From: Ooceraea biroi
Lineage: Eukaryota; Arthropoda; Insecta; Hymenoptera; Formicidae
NCBI RefSeq assembly: GCF_003672135.1
Contig: NC_039509.1
Span: 12,348,663 to 12,412,662 of the forward strand
Direction: 5' to 3'
Length of the DNA: 64,000 bases
Below the pieces are notes generated by a model that saw only the letters and a program-made list of their open reading frames with translations, was not told the origin of the DNA and searched no databases. This document shows, piece by piece, positions 37,701 through 52,700 of this stretch (its first letter is position 1; each line of letters begins with the position of its first letter). Made by a program: the position numbers and the translations under genes.

Positions 37701-40700
37701 CGAGGACTCCGCAGTACTCAGGACTGTCGTGCGCTGCAAACAGATTGATGCCCAGGGTGGCGTGCGTGGTGCCGTTGCCCGAAACCATGCACTGCGGGGT
37801 CCGATGATCCCTTGCGTGGACCGCGCCCACGAAACTCTGATTGAGATTGACACGGATCGTCATGAAGCCGCCCTTACACGTCGCCGTCACCGTCGGCTGG
37901 AACTCCGTGTCCAATAATTGTCCGGCTGCCTGCAATCAAGGAGAGAGAGAGACGGGGATTATACCTGACGCTCGATGGCCTCCAATTATCACATTCTAGA
38001 ACAAGAGAACTCCTCACGGCCGAGGAGTGGAATTTCCACGATCGTGTCGACAACTCGTGTCCGCGAAGTGCCTGTCATCTTGCCGAGAACTCGCCTTCTC
38101 CGCCCGCCTTCGTGGACATTTAAATCAGGGTCAACAGCGTCGCGCCAGCAGCAGCGCGCACATCGGTTAACGTTAGTTAACTCTGGTGACGCCGATCGTC
38201 TGGCCCATTCCGGATCACGATCACGTAGCTGTATAATACCAATCGAGAGAGACGGTCTCGGGTCGGTCAGTTAAGTGGGTCTTAATGTGACAATGTGAAC
38301 GCGTGAACGTAAATTGTACCTACACTCTCCCCGTTACGGGGCCAGCTGAAACCCGTCGGAATTCGCCCGCTTATTTTCCGTCCTGTTTCGCGTGCAAATT
38401 TCATTCGCGACGGCGGAGCAAGCGTTTCGCCCGGCCTCTTAACTCGCCAGTTTTTTCGCTAAGATACGCGCAAATATCTCGCACAGAGATTGGCCGCAAA
38501 ACGAGGCGAGTGTCTGTATTTTTTGTAATGGCCATAACGCGGTTTCGCGCGATATCGCGCGCGAGACTCCGAGCGATCTCCACCCTCGTCACCATCCCGC
38601 TAAGAAGGCAAGTCGACGAGCTCAGGCCAATGATATTTTCTCGGGCTGGATCACCGACTTAATGTACGAGTAAACTTGGACCGGTCTGGGCGGTAGCTAT
38701 CGGCCCACGCTAACTTTCAATTTCATGAGACCGAACCGCTTCGTAACGCGGATAACGCGCGTCTGTGCTGTCAGAAACGCGCGACGAGACACGTATCTAT
38801 GATGCGGTACTGATATTAATCTCGAATCCCTGTACATCGTCGAGATATACAGACACTGTATTGATCTCATCATTATTTTTCACGCTCGCTGTTAAGGGCG
38901 GTAGACCGTTGATTATATTACGTACTGGATATTTTAAAGAGGATTATCGAGTTTTAAATTGAAATATCTGAGATTCTTGTAACAAATGAGATACCTGTTC
39001 GTATAAAATTCAACCTCGAGAATTAAATATAAAAAGAAAAAACTTTTTTTAGAACAAATAAAACTTTCGACAATGCAAATATGTAACGAAATATATCCTA
39101 CTATATTAAATTATTATAAATTCCTGTTACATGCCAAACGTTAAAAATTTGTGCCAAATTTGTAATCAAATTTCTTCGCCAAAATTTCTCAATGAAATCT
39201 GGAGTCTCTCGTAGACTGGTCCCAATATTCCTCTTGCATCAGCAACGCGCCAAAACCAGTTATTGTTTACAACATTGGTTTATTGCAGTTTCGCCATCTC
39301 CAGCAGCATCGCCTGTCAGACAAAGATCCGGCACGTAGGCGTTCGGCAAGGCCACTACGAGTCCTAAATGCTCCGACGTTATTCGGAGAAGAGGATCTCG
39401 CAGCAGTCGTTAGTCTCTCGTTCGCGGGCGAGTTGCTCGCCGGAGAAGAGAGGCGGCTTAGCGGTCCTCGATTAGCGGCGAACGCTTTGTCTACGTGTGC
39501 GATGACAGGTATACGATAGCAGACGCGGGAGAGGATCGTGGTCGCCGTTGGGCAAGGCCTCGCGAGGAGGCCTCTGCATCCCACGGCGGTCCACAACGTA
39601 TGACATTATGCGCTCGCATAATTTAATAGCGTTCGTTGTTGCACGAACGGCGCTTCGCCCGTCCCGCAGGAAATTGTACGACTGTTATGAGATGCCTCGG
39701 AGTAGCGTAGCGCCTCCGCAAAGGAACGTCTTTCAACTCCGCGTATTAATATCACGTGTAATTCTTGTACTATATGAAATGTGGATACACATATGTAGAT
39801 AACTTGCATGAGCGCGGATGCTCGATCGATGCATTAAAAACGGGATTATTGCGCAAAATTATGTACCCTTCGCTTCCGCGTCACGCTTTTATTTATAAAT
39901 TATTTACAGGCTTTTTCCGCAAATTCTCGTCAATATCTCATGCAATAAACATTAATTATTATTAATTCTGACAGCAGATTTTATCAATTCGTTTACAGAA
40001 TAATTGTGATAAATATTAATTTTTAAGTCTATTCAATATTCAAAACAATCCACTTTTTAATATTCAAAATAATTCATTTCGTTTTGGTAGACTTGTAATC
40101 TTAAAGATTTAATCGTGCTAATTAATTTAACAGGATGTAATGGTATCATAAATGGTATCATAAATAAATTCCTATTCTAAGGAAGTCTTCAAAAATGTGT
40201 TGTCTCACGCAGTTTTCTCATAATTTCTACCTCTTACTTATGTAGCTTCTCAAGTATCATCATTATTTAATTCGAAAGGCACTGCGGGGCGGTCGAAATA
40301 AAGTCGGGATTTAATATTCGCATTAATATTAATGCACTAACGCCTCGAAAGCAACAATAGGCTGGAACGTGGAGCGCTGAAAACACGTCGTGTCGATTCG
40401 CGGAGCTCGCAGCTCGCCATTGTGCGACATTTAATTGGCAAAACACATATGAATATACGCTCGAACTTCCTGCAGTATCTATATCGCGCGCGATAAACAC
40501 ATACGCTCAATGGCGAATAAATAATTTAATGCAATAATGCGCATTATGCACGGTTACATAAAGTTAGAGCCGATGCAACAGTGCGCGCTGCGTTCGGCAC
40601 GGAAGCATCAGTTCCGCCTGTTAAACTGGACTCTTATCCTGCTCATCTGAAGGATTCCATTACAAATATCACGTGTGCGCCAGTTATTGTTCGGCCCGAC

Positions 40701-43700
40701 AGCTCAACCTGGACATGTGCTAACCTTCGCATCCTTCAACTCCCGTCCACGCAACCATCTTTCATAAAAATGCGAAGCATGAATGGATAAGCTTGAAATA
40801 ACGCGCAGAATGACATCACGTAATCGCAATGCGAACAATGGTAGATACATTAGTTGTTTATCCCGGCCGGATAAACGTGCATACCGATTCCGCACACGCA
40901 ACCGGTCCGACAAAAATCGTCGCGAAAATATTGCAGAACACGAATGTTAGTGATTCCAAAAAAAACTTTCGTCACAATTTACGATTATGTTGGAATCGAA
41001 ACGCACAACGATATCATATGAGAATTTTAAATCTGCGGAGAGTGATTGCGTCACGAACTCGCGTTAAAATTCACTCGGAATCAAACTATACGGCGGTATT
41101 GCGCGGCGAGAGAAATTTGAAATTCGAAATTGGAAAATACTCGAGAGGACTCGAAGGAGAGGGATGCGAAGAAACTCAGGATTTCGACACGTGAGTATAG
41201 TGAGTGTCACTGGCGTAACGTTATTGCGAGTGTCGCGTTTGAAGATACATGCCTCCATAACGACACCGTGGCGGTACCGATCGCGATAAATGTGGTTATA
41301 CAACGCGAACAGCCACGAGAACGCGGGAACTCGTTCGGAACAACAATTGCGATCGGGCCGGCAATTAATAATTCGCCGGGAGGGTTGCGCGCGCGCTATC
41401 GCGTACCGACGCCGTGCGCGCAATAAATTGATAACTTTTTCACCGCGGCTTTAATGCCTGAGCGCAAAAATTCACGCGTGGATAACGGCAATGCATCAAG
41501 ATTTAATCCCGCCGCACTCGTGGCCGTAATGTTTCAACGCATTCCGAGCGCACACACCCAGTCCCGGCCGCGCGAGCCGCAGAAACAGGAACAACAGGAT
41601 CGTACCTCTCTCTGTCGGATCGTCGATCGGTGAGTTTCGGCTGTCGGCGACGTGTCCCTCGATAAATAAGGGCCGAGATGCGACGTAGGATATATGTAAG
41701 GGACGAGAACTAAGATACAACGAGCAATCTACGTATCGCATTTGTTTGTAGATTTTTAATATCCCGCGTCTGATAGATCTTTGCATCTTTGGAGAACGTC
41801 ATTACGTTTAAGATCTTACGTCTTTGGAGAAATGATGAAAAATGCGCGAGGGATAATTGCTTCGGTTCAAAAACGTGAGTTTATAACGAGCGCAGGGGGA
41901 AGATATTGCGAACAAAAGCTGATTCTCCATCGTTGAAAAATCATTTTATTATTCCATTAACCTAAGGGTCTCAATTATCTCACTTGACCCTATTAGCAAC
42001 TACGCAACAATAAGATAACGACCGCAAGAAGCAACCAACCAGAAAGCAGGTGCGAAGGATGAAACAAATGGGCGCTGCATATCGGAGGGCATGGAGGGTC
42101 ATGGCGTCGTAATAGAATCGGCTTGAAATAAATTGTGAAGCGTAATAAATTGTAAACTTAAACGAATACCTTGTCTCAATATCTTAATTTCCTGATAACA
42201 ATGATATATAAATTCCATATTCTCAGAATCGCCATCTCGATGTTACACGTGTATATACGTGTGTACCTATAAACGTTCGGCCTTTCGCGGATGCCTTATT
42301 CGTAGATTTTTCTCGCGCGCATATCGCTGTTAATAAAGACACTCGAATAAAGTACGTTATGATAACGTACGTTACATCCTAATGAGCGCGGTTAATTGCC
42401 ATCTACGGAATATGGATAATCGAATGCGATAAATCGTGCTGTAATACGAAGATACGACCTTTCTGGCATTCTTCGAGATCGCCTAGTAGCGCGTGCTCGT
42501 TTGTCTCGCTCTTGCATTTTCCCAACGTTCAATCAATTATATCATGATAGAAACAGGATACTACCTGCTGCTACTTGGATTTAATTGCTAATAAATAAAT
42601 AACACACTTAGAAACGCGCTCTTCATAGAGAACCTTTGGATATAATTTTCATTATTTTTCAATATAAATCACATCATGTCACATGCGTTTTCAAGGATAG
42701 TGTCCCTCCGGGATCATTTACTCCGGACTGAAATTGGAGAACGGTCTGCATAATAGATTCAAGAATTCGCTTCGCGATTAACTGCATGAAGAAATGGCGA
42801 GATGTGGGACGAGATATAAAAATACAGATGCTCGCCGCCGTCACGTTTGGCATCGCCGATCAAGTTTATCGTACGCCCGTGAATTCTTTTATCCGCGATG
42901 TAACAAGAATCGCAAATGAAAGCGGGATGGTACCGCTCGCGCGGAGGCGCGGCACGCGTGGCGCGTTGCGAGTGAAGTTACAAAGGCACGAGGAAGTCAC
43001 GTCCTCGGAGAACAATGCAGCCGCGTCACTCTCGCAAAACGCGAGAAATAGTATGGATATCGACGTTAGAATTGTCTACCCTGACTCAGCGAGATTCCTG
43101 CGGTGGCCGTTAGTAATTGTTTACGTGACTCGTCCGTTCCTCTAATGTTGAAAAATTCTCCATACCCATTTGTTGGCAGACAAGCAACAGGGTGCAATTA
43201 CAGTCTTACGAAGCCGTCGCGTCTATTGAGCGTCGTAAAGCAATGATTGCTGCCTATGAGCTATACGTAGGGGATTGCGCGAAAGCTGCGAAAAAATTCG
43301 CACCTGGGAAAAAAGTTTATTACTTCCGAAGTGGAAGGAAAAGGTAGACGCGATATGCGGATAATGATAGACCCGACAATCATAATTTTACGTCGTTATC
43401 TCAAATTAGAAAATGTATCCATTGACGAGCACAAATAAGTGATTTGAGAGGAAATTCGGCGATAGACTTGTGTATTATTCAAAGGAGCACGGGATTATCT
43501 TGTCAGTTTCCTTACACGACGTACGTCCGTTTTACCGTTCTGAAAAAGATACGATTTGCAGGTCTGGTTACGTAAATAACACCGTGGCGAACGGATCTAT
43601 CACATAAATATGATTTCACGATTTGCAGAAAGCCACGTAAAGATCAGTATCTCAAATAACTGCCAGCAATATAAGAGATAAAACACGGCGATTTGTCCGC

Positions 43701-46700
43701 TTGGTAGGTAGTCACACAGTACTTTAATGTCATTCATATCTTTTCTCTTCCCGCGTGCTCCCCGAGCGCCCGATCGTAAATAATTGCGCTATAGTAACGA
43801 TCGTGTTATTCATTTTGCGCGTGCTACGCACAGGCACGTTCTTCAATAATTGAGAAGGCATTATTCGTGTCACGGTACGCGGTTAAATGTCATTGTATCT
43901 CGTCGGACGTGAGCGCACGCTCGCGCTCGCGCGAAGGGAGCACGATATATGCAACGCGTCGCCGGCACGAAGGAGCATTCTTCGCCCGGAGGCTGCGTGC
44001 CCGCCCTCGAATTATCTCGCGAAGAAAAAGGAAGCCGAAGTCAAAACGTATGTTATTGACCCTGGGCTCGTTCGGGTTCCTCCGTCTAACCGCTCGTCCC
44101 GTCCTTTTTTAGCGCGCGCGAGCACGTTGTAACCGAACCCTGCGGCATTTTTGCCAGAAGTGCATCGTTCACAGTGTATGCAATTTACGACCATCGCCAT
44201 CGCCATCGCCAGGCGCATCGCCGGCGCATCGCATCGTATCGTATCGCATCGCAGCGCATCGCATCGCCAGTTTCGCGTTTCGAGTTTTACGGTTCGCCGC
44301 GTCCTTCGAAAAATACCTGTTTACGCAATAATGAGATAATTACGTTCGTTACGTTTGCCCGTCCGAATGTATACAGGGCGTCGCGACCGTCACTCGCTTT
44401 CTCCCGACTGCAAGGACCGATGGAGAACGTCCGAATGGAGAACGCCGCGCGTTTCAATGCAACATGAAGGTATCCATACAGCTCTTGTATTACCAGTTAA
44501 ACGAAATTGTAATTTTTTTTTAATCCGTTTCTGTGACGTGTACATGTAATAAAAATTAGATTACATCAAGAATATAAATTGTATTTACAGGATGTTATAA
44601 ATTTTTATGAGATGTAGGTAACATGTTATATGTTTCACGGAAAACGATTAAACGCACGTGGATATACGTCCTGCCGTTTCATGCCGAAGTCATCCTGAAA
44701 CGTGCGCGAATGCGGTAGATTAATACGTACGAAGAATATTACACTTTCGAGCAGAGTAATTAGAAAGGTTCTAATTACGAAGCTCGATACAGATGATATT
44801 AGAAATTAATCGTACGAAGTGTAGCCCGAGGGAGTAATTAATAAGCCGACGCCGCATTATCAGATCAGCTTGCGACGTGCGTAATTAATTATTAAATTTC
44901 TACGGTATCTAATGGGGGCCCGTGCGTTTCATCTCCTCCCACTTTTGCGAGGGCAATCTCTCGAAACCCGAAAGCGTGCAAGTGAAAGCGTGGGCGATTT
45001 ACCAGGTCGCGTTAAATTCATCTTTAAATTCAACTGCCGGAGGAAAAAATGGGCGAAAGGGAACACTGAAAAGCTCACGTTCACTACAGAGAAAATAATT
45101 TTCCCGTCTACGTCACGAGAAGATAGCTATGGCATCGCGAGGGAATCGTATGGCCTCTATGAAATTGTTCTATCTATTCTGTGAGTTGGAGGTATTTTGG
45201 AAATTCTCGTGCACTGGAAATATTTATAGACGGCTTTGCACTCTTACCACGCCCATTGCATTTTAATAGAAAACATTTTATTATTTCTTGAACTCAATTT
45301 TTCTTTGGGGAAAGCATCGGGGGAAAGCCTGCACTTATCACATTTTTCCAATTTTTAGCATCATACCGTGTAACGTATAATCGTGTAACTTAACACATAA
45401 ATCATGTTGGTATAAATAAAGTGTATACTTATACAGATTTTTCTAAATTTGCAGCGATATATCTTTTTGTAAAGTATGCTATTATATCATTATATATATA
45501 TTATCCCGTCAGTCTACTTAAATGAATAGTTACTTAAGTAGATTAATCCTCACATTAAAGTAAATTATCCTAGCGGTGCAGAATGTCATCATCCTTCTCC
45601 GTAGGGGGAACTTTAGAAGCCTGTTTCTTCCCGGTTATGATATAAGGGTGTCTGATCCCTTTTATATGAAAGCTGTTTAATTAATAACCAGCTTGAGGGA
45701 GATTAAAGCACCGTGAGTTTATTGCGCGCACAAAGCTTCGAAAAGCAGGATGGCCCGACGATATCGTTTTGCGTGTTATCTCTGCTTATCGACGATCTTC
45801 CCGCACGCTCGAAGGGTGGCGATACCAAATGCGCGTCCACGGAGCAGGAAATCCTCCTTCGCGTGCGATGCCGCCTCGGCTCCTTTGTCCTCACATTCCC
45901 GGCGTGCGTCATTTACGACCGTATATTTGCCCGACTTGATAATCTAAGAAGGAACGTATTAACCGAAACGTAACGACCGAGGAAGAAAATAATTTCTCAG
46001 CCTCGTAGCGCGCGCGTACGTTGCGCGATTTCGTAGGCGCGCATAAATCTCACTCTTCCGTGCGATATTTACTCTTCGAATGTGAAATAAATTATACGCC
46101 GGGCCTCGCTCGCGTACCCACGAAACATATTTTACACGAGAAGGGAATCTAGAAACAATGCGATATAAGAATAACTCATTAAATATACTTGCGCGAGTAA
46201 CAGTAATTTTTATAATTATATACATCACATTATTTTGGCTCTTTTAACGTAAGATTTTGTCTAAACAGTGAAAGAGAAAACATAACATCAACATCGTGTA
46301 AATAATACGTTAATCTCTACGACTAGTTGCTCCAATAATCCGTCAAGTATAAAATAAAAGTTGATTGATAGTTCTAAGATTAATAACCCGGAACGTGGCA
46401 ATCGGACGTTCGCGTGCGTGCGTGCGTGTGTCACTGGATGGCGAAAGTGAATCGCATTAAATTATTGCGATTACACAGGGCGCGGAGATGGCGATACTTA
46501 TTACCTTCACCACCTGCGTCGAAATCGATAGGGGATAGAGAATAATGCACGGCAGGTTCGAGCAGGTGGATATTACGGTCCTGCGGGCGCTCGCGCGAGA
46601 ATGTTCTCCACACGGTATACTTATCTACTTAGAGTATTTATTATTCCCGCGACTGGAATTTTCATTGTAGCAACATTGAAACGGGCCGACCGTGTACCAC

Positions 46701-49700
46701 CGCGGCCCACCGTGATGGATTCAGATACGCTCGAACGGTCGCATCCACAGAGATCACAAGTACTTCTGGGAACAACGTAATTTACGAACAAATCGTTTCC
46801 CTCTCGAGCCGATTTTGCAGTCCCGTAAGGAATGGCAAAGAGCGCAATGCTCCGGTAGCAACGTGTTTGCATAATGGCGCAAAAATAGATGCCGCTTTAC
46901 AGTTATCCGCAAATCTCTCCGTGCTGTTTCACAGGCAAGTGGAGAAGTTATTCTTTTCTTAGCATCATTATTATGAGCATCGTTTGAGATAAGTCAGATC
47001 GATTACGCTAATAAACGTAAACGTTATTTACAACCTTCTTTCATTGCATATATTATTAAAAATCATAGATTTTATTTACAATCTTAATACAGATAAGGGT
47101 ATTGATTGATTAAACTGCATGATTTAAAGATATAGTAGTTAATTAGAAAGATTTGAAAGTAAAGGATAATTTCCTAAACACTCACATATTTTTTTCAGCT
47201 TGTTCAAAGAAAAATAAATTTATAATCTCAGTGTTATCTGAGATGATGAGAAATTCTCAATTGCAAAGCTTCGACATATTCGATGCTTTAACGTCTCCTC
47301 GAAAAACAGAAATTATCTTACCACTACAGTCGTATCGTCGTCAACGCAAATTGCCATGCACAGAGAAGCAACCCTGGAATTTCGCTCTTGTGCAATCGTT
47401 TCTTTAACGGGACATTCTTCGCGCGTTGAAAAAGATGGCGTGTACGCATGCGAACCTTTCCATTCATGGAGAGTAGCGACCGCAGCTGCGTAGAGAGAAA
47501 AGTGAAAGTGCGATGCTGGATAAAAAAGAGAAAAAAAAAAACAGCAGAACCCGGCGGTCTCATCGAGGTGATTTTACTGCCATTAACGGTGCCAGTTTCG
47601 CCGACTTCCTTTTATGCGATACCCGAAACCTCACCTTTCTCCCGCTCAATTTACAATACAATAATCGCGATAGCAGTAATAGCAAATTAGTAAAATGAGA
47701 AAGCGGTGGGATCGGTAAAGGTCCTTACGCGTCCTTACGCGCGCCTTTACAGCCGACCACGATCGCAACGCCGTTTCCAGCCGCGACGAGGATAATCCTC
47801 CTCCTCAAGCAGACTAAGCAAAGTCTGCGTTTCTCCTAGAGTCTCAATAAATATTAATGCCATAAATCGCGAGAGGCAAGGTCAGCTCTTTCGCAGCTGC
47901 TTGGAGCGCAGCTCCTATCCGCCTCTCCATTCAAGAGCGACAATGCTTCTTCCAGATAGGCCCCTAAACCCGTCTGGTCCTCCTCGTGACGCGCGAGGTC
48001 TTCCTCTCCTTCTTTGTGCCGCGACCTCCAGATAGGATTCATACACGCCCGTGATTTTACGACAATGCCATTCCACGCGCGCGCGCGTGTACACACGACG
48101 CGCCTCCGCACGCACGCACGCGATGCGCGTGCATACTCGTATTCTTCTCTTCTTGTCTGCGTGTGCGTGTCGCGCACGTACGAAGCGTGAAGAACGTTTC
48201 AATAATTTCACCTGGCCGTCACTGCGAAGGTACGTGAGCTTGCTATGCGGATACGTGAACGCGTGTAACATTGTCACGAGACGGCAGATAGTATCCTTCG
48301 TGGAAGTCGACGCGTTGGATGCCTCTAAAACAGCGAACGGTAATGCTCGAATGTTTTTATTTTATTTGAAATAAATACATCTCTTGAAAATTGACAAATA
48401 TTATATCAATTCCACAATTATATGCAGATCATACTTTAATTTATCTTAAATTTAAATTAGTTTAATTTTCGCAGGTTTAGGTTTACAGAAAATATGCTTA
48501 TTAATTTATTTATTTAATTCAATATAAACTCATTGACGTTTAATTAATAGATACTTCGATAGATCGATAGATCTAGAACGTTTTCTCACGGAAATGAGTA
48601 TAAAATATTATTCCTTCGATGTAGCTAATGTTTGATGCATCCCTTCAGCCGATCAATGCCGCTGGCAAGGCGATCGCGAACCTATGGTGCACCGTGTCGA
48701 TATTTGTCTGTAGAAATTTTTTCGCCATTAAAGAGTCAGACAGTGCGCCGTTAAGGGTTGACGCTCTCCTTTTGCGGTCTCTCGGCACTCGGCCTTAACT
48801 TTCGCACACGCTCGCGCGTTTACGACGACGCTATCTCTAGCGCGATGCAGCGCAGCGCAATGCAACGCTACGCGAGTGCGCTCGGCGAGCGAGCGCGCCG
48901 CGCGGAGCGTGAATAACGCTTCGACGATTTCGTCTCGACATCCCGCCCGCGGCCGAACCGTGGACATAAATCACGATCTCCACTGACATACCTGATTTGC
49001 CGACTGCCATAGGCATATACACCGCGCATAAGCTCTGTATAGATCATACGACGTCAAGTGTTTAACCCTCCCGTAGCCAGCTATGAATTGTCAGCGCACC
49101 AAGGACGAAGATTCCCTTCGGTCGAGCCCGCCGCTAATTCCACGCTTCGTTTGCCATCGCGATTGTTTTACTATCGATGCCGCGTCAATTTAATTAGATG
49201 ATGCGAGACTATCCGCATTTGTCTACCAGCTTTGCGAACAAAAAGTATCAATTAATTGCGGTGACGGTGCCTATGTGTTCTCCACTGCACAAGTAATGCA
49301 TATAATGGAAAGTATTTCGTGAAAATGTAAACGGTTGTAAATTATTACAGGTACTATTGGGAGAGGTAACATGAAAGTGATTAATAACACATAATCAAGA
49401 AAAATAAAGATGAATAAATTCTGGTATTGAAGTGTGAATTCTAATTCTTTCTATTATTTTGTTCATTATCAGAGGCATTTAATGCTTCAAATTTGGTTCG
49501 TTCAAGGATCTTATAAAAATTCCTGCTTTTTATTTCATAGAAATAACTTTTTAAAAATTTGCAATTTCGATATTGAAAACATGAAACTGGAACTACTGTG
49601 AATAAAAGTAATGAGTTCTCACGTATCGCGATGTAAAATTGCGTCGATCCCTTTTTTCTGAACACTTCTCTTTTAGCTCGCGTTAAGAAGGAAGAAGAAA

Positions 49701-52700
49701 AGATGACGTAGAAAAAGATGCATCGAATGAAAGTAGAGATACTTCAATGGCCTGTTCGCGCGGTGGTAGAAGCGTTTTTGCCCGGACGAAACCGTCATGC
49801 GTAAATGCGTAAATTGCGCGCGGCACGTGTGTGATGGACCTCACGCGTCCTACATGCATTCATAATCACAGTATTCACTGCTATTCTTCTCGAAATTACA
49901 CACTTCCCTCACGAGAGAGTTAATCGCGATCGATCTTTTATTCGCGCTTGATTTTTAGCGCTGCGTTCCCGTTCGCCCACACAAATGCCGGAACAGAGTG
50001 TAATTCCTGTAACTTTATTGATTCAAAGCGCGTGTTACAGACGTAACTGCTCCGCAGCGGTTATCTACGATGCATTTAATTCGACGTGCCGTTGTAAAAT
50101 CAAGATAAAGTTACGTATCTAGAACCTAGCTGTCGCACGGGAATTTGTTCATTAAATCTTTCTCTTTCTCACTCTTTGTTTATTCATTATTGTAAGCGTG
50201 ATTATACAACATGGGAAAGTACAGCTAAGCGCTAAGTCAGGTGCTAATAATTAATTAAGCCAGACTATCCGACAAGATTTCACGATGTTTGAACGGATCT
50301 TCCGATACAGGATCATCGATTGAATTTGCATACTCCGTATCTCCGCGTGTAGTCGCGCGAGCGCGCGTTTGTGCTCTTTACGGATCAGGGTAATCTCATT
50401 TCCACGAGTCATGCAAGCGCAATGATAAAGTTGCGTTATTTATTGCACGCACGTTCGGTCGTGCGCATCGATGACATTTATCACGGTCTACATACCGAGA
50501 GCACGAGAGAGAATAAGAGCGGTTCGCTCTTCTTTGCATTTCTCTTTTTTCCCTCCCTCGCACGCGCGAATGGCGCGTTTCGTCTCGGCGATACGCGTGT
50601 TCTCGCTTTCGTTGACGCGTTTAAGTAACATCTTGATAATAAGTGGAAAAGAGCAACGAAAGCGCGGTGAAATCGCGGCGCATTGTGCACGCCGCTCGCT
50701 ACCAGCGAGCGTACTACGCGCGGCACGTAGTGCGTACGCGCCGCTCGGAACGCACGCGGCTACGTCATCATTAGCGGCGTTTCCGTTCACTCAGATAGAC
50801 CAGAACTCGTAACATCGCTGAAACGATGCGTGATTCCCAGTAGCGTACCGGATTTTTCTAACGAGAATCGAGCCGAGCGAGCAACTCGCTGCGCGTTGCT
50901 CCGAGACCGACATTTTTACGGCCGCGTTCCTTTCTTTCCTTTTTTCTGCCTCTCGTCCGGGAGGCATCTCTCGCCTCGTTGAACCTGAGATCTTGCGCGG
51001 GAGGAAATTTCGCGAGAGAACATGCAGCCGCATCAATCCGCTTCGCGCGGAATTTTCAGAGTTTATTATTTCGCGCGTGAAGTTTTATCAAACTTATGTT
51101 TCGGGCGGTGTATGATGAATCCACGTGTACTGCGCGAGTTACAAAAGAAAACATCTCCAGATACATTTTGTTTTTACAAATGCATTCGCGTACAAATAAA
51201 ACGATATTAAAGATTTCAAATGTCTCTGCAAATGCACGCTTCAATTTTTATTTGATATCGACGTTTTTTACTTATTTGTTTCCTCGTTACTTACTTGCTT
51301 TGCGGAATTTCGCCAATTTAAACAATTTGTTTAAAAAAATTTTTAAATCGCTATTTCATACACGTTTTCATCAAAATTGCTTTATGATGTATATAAGTCA
51401 TGCTTTTGCTTCATCTGATAAAAATGCTCATTTGCTTGAAAAGGAAAAGTTATGCATGAACAAGTCACTATGGTAAACGTGAATTTCTCCGGAAACACGT
51501 CACATTCTAGCAGCGAATCGGGATGACTGCGAAGCGTGGAAATCAGGCAGTCGCTGAATCTCTCTGCTTAGGATATAATTAAACGATTAGTCAGCGGCTT
51601 GTAATCGATTTCTGCAGCCAAGGAACACCTAACGCTGAGACATTCCATGGTTCCAGGTAGACTCGCGTCACTACTAGCTACATACATTAATCACGTAACA
51701 CGATGCTTGATGAGCCGCGAGAATAGGTATCCATTTCCTGATCCCGTAACTTTTGCCTCATGCATCGTTTGGTCCCCGCATACACGCGCTCATCGTCGTT
51801 TTAATTACGCCTTTCTCTTAAAATATTTCAACTCATTAAACGCTAAGTAACACATTAATACGCGATTATTTTATACGCGATATCTTACATTCATCACTTT
51901 TTTAAAAAAGTACCTTTTTTGCAATACATAAAATCATATACATTCTGTTACGTAAGACTTGTCGCTGGCTCATTAACGATTATATTACAGTATTTTATAA
52001 TTACGAAATTTTTATATTCTTCATCGGTGGATGCGGAACGAACACTGCGATCTCGTCGGAGATCTCATGGGGTCCCGTGAGAGACGTCTGTCTTTCTCTT
52101 TCTCTCACTCGAGAGCTCTCTCGATTATCAAGCTCGCTGCTCGGGCTTCACGCGGCGCTGATAGCGAGAGGTGCGGTGCGATTGGTATCGTCATGTTTAC
52201 GGGAATAAACCGCAAGGTTTACTCCTCTCAGGCTGGGGTGTAACCGACGCGGGACTAAAATCAGACGAGACGATATTTTACGCTTCTGTCTCGCACGGCG
52301 CTCTCTCGCTATCGATTCTCGATATACCGGAGGACGGCGGCGGATGACGCACCGACGTGACGGCCGGTGTGATCGCCGGGATATTGCATACCCAGACCGA
52401 AGCCTGCCTCGCTCGCACACTTTCGCAATCTTAAAGAAAAGACTTATTATCGTGTGCCGAACGTAGGTTGTGCCGTGGCCACGCATACACGAACGCGGCG
52501 TAGGCAGAATTCTATCTGGTCGTTCTCCGAAAATGGGCACGATGGCGATCGGCAGAGAGCACTGCGAATGCTGTTTCTCCGCATTTCTGTCGTCGCGAGT
52601 TGGGAAACTGGGATGCTGCGTGTCCTCGGTCCCCGAATACGATCCCGCGCCGTGTGGGAGATCTCCCCGATATCGCGCCCTGCGATTTTATAAATTTTGC

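Noticed and set aside
42786..43145. 119-codon + strand frame inside the ZP intron
   Set aside because: It opens with ATG, but no similarity to a known family, no splice partner and no nearby promoter or polyadenylation signal were found.
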